Notes under the pieces: generated by a model
The model's database searches: none
Told to the model about the DNA's origin: nothing
What the model saw: only the letters and a program-made list of their open reading frames with translations
Position numbers and translations under genes: made by a program
Source of the DNA: Hydrogenophaga sp. IBVHS2
GTDB lineage: Bacteria > Pseudomonadota > Gammaproteobacteria > Burkholderiales > Burkholderiaceae_C
Reading direction: 5' to 3'
DNA length: 64,000 bases
Assembly: GCF_002127215.1 (NCBI RefSeq)
Contig: NZ_NFUT01000001.1
Location: forward strand, 372,001-436,000
Part shown: positions 30,297 to 39,459 of the stretch, piece by piece
How the letters are laid out: the number at the start of each line of letters is the position of its first letter
Position numbering within the stretch: the first letter of the stretch is position 1

Positions 30297-30998
30297 TCAG
30301 ACCGAACGCATCACCATCATTTCCTTGATCTTGCCGATGGCCTTGGTCGGGTTCAGACCCTTGGGGCAGACGTCGACGCAGTTCATGATGGTGTGGCAGC
30401 GGAACAGGCGGTACGGGTCTTCCAGGTTGTCCAGACGCTCGGCGGTGCCCTGGTCGCGGCTGTCGGCGATGAAGCGGTAGGCCTGCAGCAGGCCAGCGGG
30501 ACCGACGAACTTGTCGGGGTTCCACCAGAAGCTGGGGCAGCTGGTGGAGCAGCTCGCGCACAGGATGCACTCGTACAGGCCGTTGAGCTCGTCGCGCTCT
30601 TCGGGGCTCTGCAGGCGCTCTTTCTCGGGTGCCACGGTGTCGTTGATCAGGTAGGGCTTGATGCTGTTGTATTGCTTGAAGAACAGCGTCATGTCCACGA
30701 TCAGGTCGCGCACCACGGGCAGGCCGGGCAGGGGCTTGAGCGTGATCACGCCAGGCAGCGTGTTCATGTTGGTCAGGCAGGCCAGGCCGTTCTTGCCGTT
30801 GATGTTCATGGCGTCCGAACCGCACACGCCTTCGCGGCAGGAGCGGCGGAACGAGATCGACGGGTCGAGGGCCTTGAGCTTCATCAGGGCATCGAGCAGC
30901 ATGCGCTCGTTGCCGTCGAGCTCGACCTCGATGGTCTGCATGTACGGCTTGGCGTCCTTCTCGGGGTCGTAGCGGTAGATCTTGAAGGTGCGTTTCAT
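30297..30998 (-). CDS. sdhB: Succinate dehydrogenase iron-sulfur subunit
   Basis: SdhB carries electrons from SdhA to ubiquinone in complex II. The 233-residue protein shows the 2Fe-2S motif SCREGVCGSDAMNINGKNGLAC in its N-terminal domain and two further cysteine groups (CILCASCSTSCPSF, CHTIMNCVDVCPKGLNP) for the 4Fe-4S and 3Fe-4S clusters. The ATG at 30998 gives the family start MKRTFKIYRYDP; the longer frame upstream is in sdhA. It lies 20 bp after sdhA. Confidence 0.97.
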   Translation of the reverse strand: MKRTFKIYRYDPEKDAKPYMQTIEVELDGNERMLLDALMKLKALDPSISFRRSCREGVCGSDAMNINGKNGLACLTNMNTLPGVITLKPLPGLPVVRDLIVDMTLFFKQYNSIKPYLINDTVAPEKERLQSPEERDELNGLYECILCASCSTSCPSFWWNPDKFVGPAGLLQAYRFIADSRDQGTAERLDNLEDPYRLFRCHTIMNCVDVCPKGLNPTKAIGKIKEMMVMRSV

Positions 30999-31018
30999 GT
31001 CGTTGCTCCGGTACGTGA

Positions 31019-32824
31019 TCAGAAGGTGCGGACCTTGGGCGGGACCGATTCCACGGTCAGCGGCTTGAGGTTCACCGGCTTGTAGGTCAGGCTGTTGTCG
31101 GCGCTGTGCCACAGGGTGTGCTTCATCCACTCGCCGTCGTTGCGACCCAGCGGGAACTGGGCGTCGTCGGCCGGACGCTCGTAGTCGTACACCGTGTGGG
31201 CACCACGGCATTCCTTGCGGGCGGCGGCCGAGGTCATGGTGGCCTGGGCGGCCTCGATCAGGTTCTCGACCTCCAGGGCCTCGATCCGCGCGGTGTTGAA
31301 CACCTTGGACTTGTCCTTCAGACCGATGCTGTTGACGCGGTTGCGGATCGCATTGATCTTGGCAACACCCTCGTCCATGCTGGCCTGGGTGCGGAACACG
31401 CCGGCGTGCTGCTGCATGGTGGCGCGGATGTCGTTGGCCACGTCCTGGGCGTATTCGCCGTCGGTGGCCGAGTCCAGCCGGGCCAGGCGGGCCAGGGTGC
31501 GGTCGGCGCCGTCGGCCGGCACCGGCTTGTGGGTCTTGTTCTTGTCGTTGAACTGGACGATGTGGTTGCCGGCTGCACGGCCGAACACCAGCAGGTCGAG
31601 CAGCGAGTTGGTGCCCAGGCGGTTGGCGCCGTGCACGCTCACGCAGGAGCATTCGCCCACGGCGTAGAGGCCGTTGACCGGCTTCTGGCCGCCCTGGCCG
31701 TCGGGCACGACCACCTGACCATGGATGTTGGTGGGGATGCCGCCCATCTGGTAGTGGATGGTGGGCACCACCGGGATCGGCTCGCGGGTGATGTCGACGT
31801 TGGCGAAGTTCACGCCGATCTCGTAGACCGAGGGCAGGCGCTTGTGGATGGTCTCGGCGCTGAGGTAGCTGAAGTTCAGCAGCACATGGTCCTTGTTGGG
31901 ACCGCAGCCACGGCCTTCCTTGATCTCCTGGTCCATGCAGCGGGACACGAAGTCGCGCGGGGCCAGGTCCTTCAGGGTGGGGGCGTAGCGCTCCATGAAG
32001 CGTTCGCCTTCGGAGTTGACCAGGAAGGCGCCTTCACCACGGCAGCCTTCGGTCAGCAGCACACCGGCACCGGCCACGCCGGTGGGGTGGAACTGCCAGA
32101 ACTCCATGTCTTCCAGCGGGATGCCGGCACGCGCCGCCATGCCCAGGCCGTCGCCGGTGTTGATGAAGGCGTTGGTGGAGGCGGCATAGATGCGGCCGGC
32201 ACCACCGGTGGCCAGCAGGGTGGTCTTGGCTTCGAGCAGGTAGACCTCGCCGGTCTCCATCTCGAGGGCGGTCACACCCACCACGTCGCCTTCGGCGTCG
32301 CGCACCAGGTCCAGGGCCATCCACTCCACGAAGAAGGTGGTGCGGGCCGCCACGTTCTGCTGGTACAGGGTGTGCAGCATGGCATGGCCGGTGCGGTCGG
32401 CGGCGGCGCAGGCGCGCGGCACGGCCTTCTCGCCGTAGTTGGCGGTGTGACCGCCGAACGGGCGCTGGTAGATGGTGCCGTCGGGGTTGCGGTCGAACGG
32501 CATGCCGAAGTGCTCGAGCTCGTACACCACCTTCGGGGCTTCACGGCACATGAACTCGATCGCGTCCTGGTCGCCCAGCCAGTCGGAGCCCTTGATGGTG
32601 TCGTAGAAGTGGTAGTGCCAGTTGTCTTCGCTCATGTTGCCCAGGCTGGCACCGATGCCGCCCTGGGCGGCCACGGTGTGCGAGCGGGTGGGGAAGACCT
32701 TGGACAGCACGGCCACTTTCAGACCGGCACGGGCCAGCTGCAGCGAGGCACGCATGCCGGAGCCGCCGGCACCGACGATGACGACGTCGAACTGGCGCTT
32801 GGGGAGGGAGGAGGTGGCAGTCAT
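31019..32824 (-). CDS. sdhA: Succinate dehydrogenase flavoprotein subunit
   Basis: SdhA oxidises succinate to fumarate in complex II on the cytoplasmic face of the inner membrane. The 601-residue protein has the FAD-binding [19 protein letters not shown] and His49 in [10 protein letters not shown], the expected covalent FAD site. It also has the [20 protein letters not shown] catalytic segment and a C-terminal domain with [16 protein letters not shown]. The ATG at 32824 precedes the Rossmann strand at the usual distance. Confidence 0.97.
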   Translation of the reverse strand: MTATSSLPKRQFDVVIVGAGGSGMRASLQLARAGLKVAVLSKVFPTRSHTVAAQGGIGASLGNMSEDNWHYHFYDTIKGSDWLGDQDAIEFMCREAPKVVYELEHFGMPFDRNPDGTIYQRPFGGHTANYGEKAVPRACAAADRTGHAMLHTLYQQNVAARTTFFVEWMALDLVRDAEGDVVGVTALEMETGEVYLLEAKTTLLATGGAGRIYAASTNAFINTGDGLGMAARAGIPLEDMEFWQFHPTGVAGAGVLLTEGCRGEGAFLVNSEGERFMERYAPTLKDLAPRDFVSRCMDQEIKEGRGCGPNKDHVLLNFSYLSAETIHKRLPSVYEIGVNFANVDITREPIPVVPTIHYQMGGIPTNIHGQVVVPDGQGGQKPVNGLYAVGECSCVSVHGANRLGTNSLLDLLVFGRAAGNHIVQFNDKNKTHKPVPADGADRTLARLARLDSATDGEYAQDVANDIRATMQQHAGVFRTQASMDEGVAKINAIRNRVNSIGLKDKSKVFNTARIEALEVENLIEAAQATMTSAAARKECRGAHTVYDYERPADDAQFPLGRNDGEWMKHTLWHSADNSLTYKPVNLKPLTVESVPPKVRTF

Positions 32825-32828
32825 GGGG

Positions 32829-33194
32829 TCAGATTCTCCAGAGAACTTGAACGGCCCAGCCCAGGCAGGACAGGAGCCAGACCATGGTGAACACGTGAAG
32901 CACCAGGCGCACGGCGGCGGGCTTGACGTAGTCCATCCAGATGTCACGGATGCCGACCCACACGTGGTAGGTCAGGGCCAGGAACATGGCGAAGGTCAGG
33001 GCCTTCATCCATTGCGGAGCAAAGATGCTCGCCCAACCTTCATAACCGAGTGGGCCGCTGGTGAACACCACCTGCAGCAGGACGATGAGGGTGAACAGGG
33101 CCATCAGGCCGGCGGTGATGCGCTGGGCCAGCCAGTCGCGCAGGCCGTAGTGGGCGCCGGTGACGACGCGCTTGGAACCGTAGTTGACAGACAT
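32829..33194 (-). CDS. sdhD: Succinate dehydrogenase membrane anchor subunit D
   Basis: SdhD is one of the two membrane subunits that anchor complex II and bind haem b and ubiquinone. The 121-residue protein has three hydrophobic segments at about residues 27-47, 64-84 and 93-115, and a histidine-containing segment [17 protein letters not shown] typical of the haem/quinone region. It lies 4 bp ahead of sdhA and 34 bp after sdhC. Confidence 0.92.
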   Translation of the reverse strand: MSVNYGSKRVVTGAHYGLRDWLAQRITAGLMALFTLIVLLQVVFTSGPLGYEGWASIFAPQWMKALTFAMFLALTYHVWVGIRDIWMDYVKPAAVRLVLHVFTMVWLLSCLGWAVQVLWRI

Positions 33195-33228
33195 GTGCGG
33201 GAATCCTTGGAATGACCGGGAACGGTGA

Positions 33229-33660
33229 TCAGTACAGGCCGAAGAGTTTGGCGCCCAGCACCACGGTCAGGCCGATGCTCAGCACCAGGGTGACCACGGC
33301 GGAGGACTTGCCGAACTGCTTGGTCACGGCATGGCGGGCGTCCATGTAGAGGTGGCGCAGGCCGGCAATGAGGTGGTGCAGGTAGGCCCAGATGATGGCC
33401 AGCACCACCAGCTTGAACAGCCAGCCCGGCACGAAACCGATGCCGGCGCTGAAGGCGCTGGAGAAGCGCTCGTACGAAATCTCGGACGACACCGAGGTGT
33501 CGAACAGCCAGACGATCAGGGGCAGGAGCACGAACATCAGGGCGCCGCTGATGCGGTGCAGGATGGACACCCAGCCCGCGGCCGGCAACCGGTAGGTGGT
33601 GAGGTCCTTGAAGGCGTTGATGTTGCGGAACTGCGGCCGCTGGCGGGACAACTCGGACAT
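33229..33660 (-). CDS. sdhC: Succinate dehydrogenase cytochrome b556 subunit
   Basis: SdhC is the other membrane anchor of complex II. The 143-residue protein has the family motif SILHRISGALMF in the first helix, with the serine and arginine that line the quinone site, and the haem-ligand region HHLIAGLRHLYMDARH before the last helix. Three hydrophobic segments are visible. The ATG at 33660 was preferred over the longer frame, whose extra 42 residues are not membrane-like or conserved. It is the first gene of the sdh operon. Confidence 0.93.
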   Translation of the reverse strand: MSELSRQRPQFRNINAFKDLTTYRLPAAGWVSILHRISGALMFVLLPLIVWLFDTSVSSEISYERFSSAFSAGIGFVPGWLFKLVVLAIIWAYLHHLIAGLRHLYMDARHAVTKQFGKSSAVVTLVLSIGLTVVLGAKLFGLY

Positions 33661-33724
33661 GGTGGGTGCTTTCTTCCGTGGGGCAGGAGATCTGACGCTG
33701 GGTGAGCGGTGGAGGAATCGTGGG

Positions 33725-33747
33725 CTGTAACCGGTTGGTAACTCAGG
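33725..33747. repeat. GTAAC-N6-GTAAC direct repeat upstream of sdhC
   Basis: GTAAC occurs twice with an 11-bp period (33727-33731 and 33738-33742), 65 bp upstream of sdhC. The surrounding 23 bp match the copy at 35760-35782 at 21 of 23 positions. One-turn direct repeats are typical of OmpR/CpxR-type response-regulator sites, but no regulator can be assigned. Confidence 0.4.
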
Positions 33748-33761
33748 CCCGACGGGGGCAA

Positions 33762-33789
33762 ATTCTATTGCAACGCACCATGACAAAAA
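33762..33789 (-). promoter_or_regulatory. Possible sdh operon promoter
   Basis: On the minus strand a TTTTTG at 33784-33789 is followed after 16 bp by TAGAAT at 33762-33767, about 100 bp ahead of sdhC. The -35 element is poor, so the call is weak. The GTAAC repeat lies just downstream of the predicted start site. Confidence 0.35.
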
Positions 33790-33838
33790 CTGACGTCGCA
33801 GACGGGGTCGGGGCTATTGCAGCGATTGTCATGGGCCA

Positions 33839-34648
33839 TCAGCTGAGTTCGTTGCGGTAGTGGCGGCTGTCGGTGCGGTACAGGCCGCGCCGCAGCTCCA
33901 TGGGGACGTCGTTGTAGGTGAAGGCGGTGCGCTCCACGCTGAGCAGCGGACTGCCCGCAGGCACCGCGAGCAGTTCGGCCGCGTCGGCCTCGGCGCCCAT
34001 GGCCTTGAGCTTTTCGACCGCCCGCACCATGCGCACGCCGAATTCGGCCTCGAACAGCGCATACATGGGGCCGCGGTAATCGGACAGCGTCTCCACCGTG
34101 AGGCCCTTGAAAGGGCCGCCGGGCAGCCAGATGTCTTCCAGGATGGTGGGCGAGCCGCCGAACGACAGCACCCGGCGGACCTGCAGCACGGCGTCGCCGG
34201 TGCGCAGGTTCAGGGCGCGTGCGACCTCGGCCGGGGCCCGCAGGCGGCGGCACTCGATGATGCGGCGCTCGGCCGGCCCCTGTTCGTCCAGCGACCCGCC
34301 GTCGGGCAGCAGGCGCAGGAAGCGGTACTGGATGTGCTGTTCGGCGTGGGTGGCCACGAAGGTTCCCTTGCCCTGGCGGCGCACCAGCAGGTTGTCGGTG
34401 GCGAGCTCGTCGATGGCCTTGCGCACCGTGCCCTGGCTGACCTTGTAGCGCGCGGCCAGTTCGAGCTCGCTGGGGATCATGTCGCCGGGCTTCCATTCGC
34501 CGCCCTGCAGGCTGCGCAGGATCAGCGACTTGATCTGCTGGTAGAGGGGGCTGAACGCCGGCGCGGTTTCGCCTGCTGCGCCCGTCGCCTGTGCGGCAGC
34601 GTCCGCACCCGGCAGGGCGGTGTCGGAGGGCGGCAGTGAAGAGGGCAT
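33839..34648 (-). CDS. GntR-family regulator, HutC type
   Basis: This 269-residue regulator has an N-terminal winged helix-turn-helix (about residues 33-100: SPLYQQIKSLILRSLQGGEWKPGD, IPSELELAARYKVSQGTVRKAID) and a C-terminal UTRA-like ligand domain (RRLRAPAEVARALNLRTGDAVLQVRR, ending in YRTDSRHYRNELS). It lies between the sdhCDAB-sdhE-gltA operon on the same strand and the divergent mdh-citE-acnB operon, so it probably controls TCA-cycle genes; the ligand is unknown. A perfect palindrome sits inside its own promoter, which suggests autorepression. The 40-residue Ala/Pro-rich N-terminus before the HTH may be partly untranslated. Confidence 0.85.
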   Translation of the reverse strand: MPSSLPPSDTALPGADAAAQATGAAGETAPAFSPLYQQIKSLILRSLQGGEWKPGDMIPSELELAARYKVSQGTVRKAIDELATDNLLVRRQGKGTFVATHAEQHIQYRFLRLLPDGGSLDEQGPAERRIIECRRLRAPAEVARALNLRTGDAVLQVRRVLSFGGSPTILEDIWLPGGPFKGLTVETLSDYRGPMYALFEAEFGVRMVRAVEKLKAMGAEADAAELLAVPAGSPLLSVERTAFTYNDVPMELRRGLYRTDSRHYRNELS

Positions 34649-34681
34649 GGGGCGGTGGCCGGAATGGTCGGAATGCGCTCA

Positions 34682-34709
34682 ATCATATCTTATATAAGAC
34701 ATAAGACAA
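34682..34709 (-). promoter_or_regulatory. gntR promoter with palindromic operator
   Basis: On the minus strand TTGTCT (34704-34709) and TATGAT (34682-34687) are separated by 16 bp. The spacer contains the perfect 12-bp palindrome TCTTATATAAGA (34688-34699), which abuts the -10 box. A repressor bound there would block RNA polymerase, so GntR autorepression is the simplest reading. The same palindrome is repeated at 55002-55013. Confidence 0.7.
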
Positions 34710-34710
34710 A

Positions 34711-34740
34711 TTGACGTCTCAGGGTTTGCGAGGGTACACT
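34711..34740 (+). promoter_or_regulatory. mdh promoter
   Basis: TTGACG (34711-34716) and TACACT (34735-34740) are separated by 18 bp, giving a transcript start about 30 bp before the mdh ATG. The GntR-type palindrome ends 11 bp upstream of the -35 box, so the same regulator could influence both directions. Confidence 0.65.
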
Positions 34741-34778
34741 TCCGGTCTCTCACAACCGCCATTTCCTGGAGTTTTCAC

Positions 34779-35765
34779 ATGAGCAAGAAGCCTGTTCGCG
34801 TCGCCGTCACCGGTGCCGCCGGCCAGATCGGTTACGCCCTGCTGTTCCGCATCGCCTCGGGCGAAATGCTGGGCAAGGATCAGCCCGTGATCCTGCAGCT
34901 GCTGGAAATTCCGGACGAAAAGGCCCAGAACGCGCTCAAGGGCGTGATCATGGAACTGGAAGACTGCGCCTTCCCGCTGCTGGCCGGCATCGAGGCCCAC
35001 AGCGACCCCATGACCGCCTTCAAGGACACCGACTACGCCCTGCTGGTGGGTGCCCGTCCTCGCGGCCCCGGCATGGAGCGCGCCGACCTGCTGGCCGCCA
35101 ACGCCCAGATCTTCACTGCCCAGGGCAAGGCCCTGAACGCCGTGGCCTCGCGCAACGTGCGCGTGCTGGTGGTGGGCAACCCGGCCAACACCAACGCCTA
35201 CATTGCCATGAAGAGCGCGCCGGATCTGCCGCGCAAGAACTTCACCGCCATGCTGCGCCTGGACCACAACCGCGCCGCCAGCCAGATCGCCGCCAAGATG
35301 GGCATCGCCGTGGGCGACATCGAGAAGCTGGCCGTTTGGGGCAACCACTCGCCCACCATGTACGCCGACTACCGCTTTGCCACCGTCAACGGCAAGAGCG
35401 TCAAGGACGCCATCAACGACCACGCCTGGAACAAGGACGTGTTCCTGCCCACCGTGGGCAAGCGTGGCGCGGCCATCATCGCCGCTCGCGGCCTGTCGTC
35501 GGCCGCCTCGGCCGCCAACGCCGCCATCGACCACATGCGCGACTGGGCCCTGGGCACCCAAGGCAAGTGGGTCACCATGGGCGTGCCCTCCAACGGTGAG
35601 TACGGCATCCCCAAGGACGTGATGTTCGGCTACCCGGTCACCTGCGAAGGCGGCGAATACAAGATCGTCGAAGGTCTGCCCATCGACGCCTTCTCCCAGG
35701 AATGCATCGACAAGACCCTGGCCGAGCTCCAGGGCGAGCAGGACGGCGTCAAGCACCTGCTGTAA
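34779..35765 (+). CDS. mdh: Malate dehydrogenase
   Basis: Mdh interconverts malate and oxaloacetate in the TCA cycle. The 328-residue protein is of the betaproteobacterial NAD type: N-terminal [20 protein letters not shown], the mobile loop with arginines in [14 protein letters not shown], the substrate arginine in [13 protein letters not shown], and the catalytic histidine in [16 protein letters not shown] ribosome site precedes the ATG. It is the first gene of the mdh-citE-acnB operon. Confidence 0.97.
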   Translation: MSKKPVRVAVTGAAGQIGYALLFRIASGEMLGKDQPVILQLLEIPDEKAQNALKGVIMELEDCAFPLLAGIEAHSDPMTAFKDTDYALLVGARPRGPGMERADLLAANAQIFTAQGKALNAVASRNVRVLVVGNPANTNAYIAMKSAPDLPRKNFTAMLRLDHNRAASQIAAKMGIAVGDIEKLAVWGNHSPTMYADYRFATVNGKSVKDAINDHAWNKDVFLPTVGKRGAAIIAARGLSSAASAANAAIDHMRDWALGTQGKWVTMGVPSNGEYGIPKDVMFGYPVTCEGGEYKIVEGLPIDAFSQECIDKTLAELQGEQDGVKHLL

Positions 35766-35782
35766 CCGCTTGGTAACTCCGG
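35760..35782. repeat. GTAAC-N6-GTAAC direct repeat at the mdh/citE junction
   Basis: GTAAC occurs at 35762-35766 and 35773-35777, and the first copy contains the mdh stop codon. The 23-bp element matches the one upstream of sdhC (33725-33747) at 21 of 23 positions. It also overlaps the ribosome-site region of the next gene. Confidence 0.4.
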
Positions 35783-36768
35783 TGAGCGCCAACCCCGCCA
35801 GCATCCTCCTGGGCGCCCAGGCGGGGGCGTTTGCGCTGCCGGTGTGCGACCACTACAGCGGTATCGAGGCCCGCATGCGCAAGAGCCTGCAGCTGCAGGC
35901 CGAGCTGCAGGCGGAATTCGGCGCCTGTGTGGTCGACATCACGCTCGATTGCGAGGACGGCGCCCCGGTGGGCGGGGAGGCGGAGCACGCCGCCCTGGTC
36001 ACCGAACTGGCGCTGTCGGCCGCGCCCGAGGCCCGCGTGGCGGTGCGGGTGCACCCGGTGGACCACAGCGCCTTCGAGGCCGACGTGGCTTCCATCGTCG
36101 GCCGGGCCGGCCACCGGCTGTGCCATGTCATGCTGCCGAAGGTCGAGTCGGTCGCCGACGTGCAGCGGGCTGCGGCGGCGCTGGATGCCGCCGGTGCACC
36201 GGGTCTCATGCTGCATGCGCTCATCGAGTCGCCGGCCGCCGTTCACCGGGCCTTCGACATCGCCGCCCACCCTCGCATCCAGAGCCTGAGCTTCGGGCTG
36301 ATGGACTTCGTGTCGGCCCACGGCGGTGCCATTCCGTCCGACGGCATGGGCGTGCAGGGGCAGTTCGGCCACCCGCTGGTGCTGCGGGCCAAGCTGGACA
36401 TCGCCAGCGCCTGCCACGCCCATGGCAAGGTGCCGTCGCACTGCGTCGTCACCGAGTTCCGCGACACCGCCGCCCTGCTGGCCGCAGCCCGCCGCGCGGC
36501 GCGCGAGCTGGGCTACACCCGCATGTGGAGCATCCACCCCGACCAGATCCGTCCCATCCTGGCGGCCTTTGCGCCCGCCGATGACGAGATCGACCAGGCC
36601 GCCACCGTCATCGACCGCGCCGCTGCCGCGCAGTGGGCGCCGGTGCAGGTGGACGGCCGCCTGCACGACCGCGCCAGCTACCGCTACTACTGGCAGCTGC
36701 TGGAGCGGGCCCACCGCACCGGCCGAACCCTTCCCGACGCGGTGCGTCCCTTGCTGGCCCACCACTGA
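35782..36768 (+). CDS. CitE-like CoA-ester lyase (HpcH/HpaI aldolase family)
   Basis: This 328-residue protein belongs to the citrate lyase beta-subunit/malyl-CoA lyase family. It has the metal-binding [14 protein letters not shown], the lysine/glutamate strand [10 protein letters not shown], and the glutamate strand [15 protein letters not shown]. No citrate lyase alpha or gamma subunit is encoded nearby, so it is more likely a stand-alone lyase acting on malyl-CoA-like esters; the substrate is not certain. A GTG at 35782 is the likely start, since upstream codons carry no conserved residues. It lies between mdh and acnB and is probably cotranscribed with both. Confidence 0.8.
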   Translation: MSANPASILLGAQAGAFALPVCDHYSGIEARMRKSLQLQAELQAEFGACVVDITLDCEDGAPVGGEAEHAALVTELALSAAPEARVAVRVHPVDHSAFEADVASIVGRAGHRLCHVMLPKVESVADVQRAAAALDAAGAPGLMLHALIESPAAVHRAFDIAAHPRIQSLSFGLMDFVSAHGGAIPSDGMGVQGQFGHPLVLRAKLDIASACHAHGKVPSHCVVTEFRDTAALLAAARRAARELGYTRMWSIHPDQIRPILAAFAPADDEIDQAATVIDRAAAAQWAPVQVDGRLHDRASYRYYWQLLERAHRTGRTLPDAVRPLLAHH

Positions 36769-36794
36769 ATTCCTGTCTTTTTCTGGAGAACGCC

Positions 36795-39395
36795 ATGTCC
36801 GACTTCCTCGCCGCTTACCGAGCCCATGCCGCCGAACGTGCCGCGCTGGGCATCCCCCCGCTGCCGCTCGATGCGAAGCAGGTGGCCGACCTGATCGAGC
36901 TGATCAAGAACCCGCCCGCCGGTGAGGACGCCTTCCTGCTGGATCTCCTGACCCACCGCGTGCCCCCGGGCGTCGACGATGCGGCCAAGGTCAAGGCCAG
37001 CTTCCTGGCCGCCGTGGCCCATGGCGACGTGAAAGTGGCCCTGATCTCCAAGGCCAAGGCCACCGAGCTGCTGGGCACCATGGTGGGCGGCTACAACGTG
37101 CACCCGCTGATCGAGCTGCTCGACGACGCCGAGGTGGCCAGCGTGGCGGCCGAAGGCCTGAAGAAGACGCTGCTGATGTTCGACTTCTTCAACGATGTGG
37201 CCGAGAAGGCCCGCGCCGGCAATGCCAAGGCCAAGGAAGTGATGCAGAGCTGGGCCGACGCCGAGTGGTTCACCAGCCGCCCCGAGGTGCCGAAGTCCAT
37301 CACGGTGACCGTGTTCAAGGTGCCCGGCGAGACCAACACCGACGACCTGTCGCCCGCCCCCGACGCCTGGAGCCGCCCGGACATTCCGCTGCACTACCTG
37401 GCCATGCTCAAGAACACCCGGGCGGATGCGGCCTTCAAGCCCGAGGAAGACGGCAAGCGCGGCCCGATGCAGTTCATCGAGGATCTCAAGAAGAAGGGCC
37501 ACCTGGTGGCCTACGTGGGCGACGTGGTGGGCACCGGATCGAGCCGCAAGTCGGCCACCAACTCGGTCATCTGGGCCACCGGCCAGGACATCCCCTTCGT
37601 GCCGAACAAGCGCTTTGGCGGCGTGACCCTGGGCGGCAAGATCGCCCCCATCTTCTTCAACACCCAGGAAGACTCCGGCTCGCTGCCCATCGAGGTGGAC
37701 GTGAGCCAGCTGGAAATGGGCGACGTGATCGAGGTGCTGCCCTACGACGGCAAGATCACCCGCAACGGCCAGACCGTCACCGAGTTCCAGCTCAAGAACC
37801 AGGTGCTGCTCGACGAAGTGCGCGCCGGCGGCCGCATCAACCTGATCATTGGCCGCTCGCTCACCGCCAAGGCGCGTGAATTCCTCGGTCTGCCGGCCTC
37901 CACCGTGTTCCGCCTGCCGGTGGCACCCAAGGACACCGGCAAGGGCTTCACCCTGGCCCAGAAGATGGTCGGCCGCGCCTGCGGCCTGCCCGAAGGCCAG
38001 GGCATCCGTCCGGGCACCTACTGCGAGCCCAAGATGACCACCGTGGGCTCCCAGGACACCACCGGCCCCATGACCCGCGACGAGCTGAAGGACCTGGCCT
38101 GCCTGGGCTTCAGCGCCGACCTGGTGATGCAGAGCTTCTGCCACACCGCCGCCTACCCCAAGCCGGTGGACGTCAAGACCCACCGCGAGCTGCCGGCCTT
38201 CATCAGCAACCGCGGCGGCGTGGCCCTGCGCCCGGGCGACGGCGTGATCCACAGCTGGCTCAACCGCCTGCTGCTGCCCGACACCGTGGGCACCGGCGGT
38301 GACTCGCACACCCGCTTCCCCATCGGCATCAGCTTCCCGGCCGGTTCCGGCCTGGTGGCCTTCGGTGCCGCCACCGGCGTGATGCCGCTGGACATGCCCG
38401 AGTCTGTGCTGGTTCGCTTCAAGGGTCAGATGCAGCCTGGCGTGACCCTGCGCGACCTGGTGCATGCCATTCCGCTGTACGCCATCAAGGCCGGTCTGCT
38501 GACCGTGGCCAAGGCCGGCAAGAAGAACATCTTCTCCGGCCGCATCCTGGAAATCGAAGGTCTGCCCGACCTGAAGGTGGAGCAGGCTTTCGAGCTGTCC
38601 GATGCCTCGGCCGAACGCTCGGCCGCCGGCTGCACCATCAAGCTCAACCCCGAGCCGATCAAGGAATACCTCACCAGCAACATCGTGCTGATGAAGAACA
38701 TGATCGCCGACGGTTACCAGGACAAGCGCACCCTGGAGCGCCGCATCCGCAAGGTCGAAGAGTGGCTGGCCAACCCCAACCTGCTCGAGGCCGACAAGGA
38801 TGCCGAGTACGCCGCCGTCATCGAGATCGACCTCAACGAGCTCAAGGAGCCGGTGCTGTGCTGCCCGAACGACCCGGACGACGCCAAGGTCCTGAGTGAC
38901 GTGGCCGGCACCAAGATCGACGAAGCCTTCATCGGCAGCTGCATGACCAACATCGGCCACTTCCGCGCCGCGGCCAAGCTGCTGGGCGGCCAGCGCGACA
39001 TCCCGGTCAAGCTGTGGGTGGCCCCGCCCACCAAGATGGACGAGAGCGAGCTGATCAAGGAAGGCCATTACGCCAATTTCGGCGCCGCCGGTGCCCGTAC
39101 CGAAATGCCGGGCTGCAGCCTGTGCATGGGCAACCAGGCCCAGGTGCGCGAAGGCGCCACCGTGGTGTCCACCAGCACCCGCAACTTCCCCAACCGCCTG
39201 GGCAAGAACACCAACGTGTTCCTGGCCTCGGCCGAGCTGGCGGCCATTGCGTCCAAGCTGGGCAAGCTGCCCACCGTGGCCGAGTACCAGGAAGCCATGG
39301 GCATCATCAACAAGGACGCCGCCAGCGTCTACAAGTACATGAACTTCGACCAGATCGAGGAGTACGCCGAGACGGCCAAGGGCGTGTCGGTCTGA
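36795..39395 (+). CDS. acnB: Aconitate hydratase B
   Basis: AcnB interconverts citrate and isocitrate. The 866-residue protein has the AcnB-specific N-terminal HEAT-like domain ([23 protein letters not shown]), followed by the swivel domain and the catalytic core. [19 protein letters not shown] and the cluster cysteines in [12 protein letters not shown] and CSLCMGNQA are visible. A CTGGAGAA ribosome site precedes the ATG. A strong bidirectional terminator follows. Confidence 0.97.
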   Translation: MSDFLAAYRAHAAERAALGIPPLPLDAKQVADLIELIKNPPAGEDAFLLDLLTHRVPPGVDDAAKVKASFLAAVAHGDVKVALISKAKATELLGTMVGGYNVHPLIELLDDAEVASVAAEGLKKTLLMFDFFNDVAEKARAGNAKAKEVMQSWADAEWFTSRPEVPKSITVTVFKVPGETNTDDLSPAPDAWSRPDIPLHYLAMLKNTRADAAFKPEEDGKRGPMQFIEDLKKKGHLVAYVGDVVGTGSSRKSATNSVIWATGQDIPFVPNKRFGGVTLGGKIAPIFFNTQEDSGSLPIEVDVSQLEMGDVIEVLPYDGKITRNGQTVTEFQLKNQVLLDEVRAGGRINLIIGRSLTAKAREFLGLPASTVFRLPVAPKDTGKGFTLAQKMVGRACGLPEGQGIRPGTYCEPKMTTVGSQDTTGPMTRDELKDLACLGFSADLVMQSFCHTAAYPKPVDVKTHRELPAFISNRGGVALRPGDGVIHSWLNRLLLPDTVGTGGDSHTRFPIGISFPAGSGLVAFGAATGVMPLDMPESVLVRFKGQMQPGVTLRDLVHAIPLYAIKAGLLTVAKAGKKNIFSGRILEIEGLPDLKVEQAFELSDASAERSAAGCTIKLNPEPIKEYLTSNIVLMKNMIADGYQDKRTLERRIRKVEEWLANPNLLEADKDAEYAAVIEIDLNELKEPVLCCPNDPDDAKVLSDVAGTKIDEAFIGSCMTNIGHFRAAAKLLGGQRDIPVKLWVAPPTKMDESELIKEGHYANFGAAGARTEMPGCSLCMGNQAQVREGATVVSTSTRNFPNRLGKNTNVFLASAELAAIASKLGKLPTVAEYQEAMGIINKDAASVYKYMNFDQIEEYAETAKGVSV

Positions 39396-39415
39396 TCGTT
39401 CACCGACCTGAAGCT

Positions 39416-39450
39416 AAAACCCCCGGTGCCGTGAGGCCCGGGGGTTTTTT
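39416..39450. terminator. Bidirectional terminator between acnB and the effector-like gene
   Basis: A GC-rich stem (AAAACCCCCGG with CCGGGGGTTTT, plus an inner GCC/GGC pair) is followed by six T residues on the plus strand and four on the minus strand. It can end acnB in one direction and the convergent 39460-41223 gene in the other. Confidence 0.85.
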
Positions 39451-39459
39451 GCAAGGGGT

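Noticed and set aside
36687-39068. A 793-codon open frame on the minus strand across acnB
   Set aside because: It is a shadow of acnB with a repetitive His/Gly/Val composition and no domain; acnB is well conserved.
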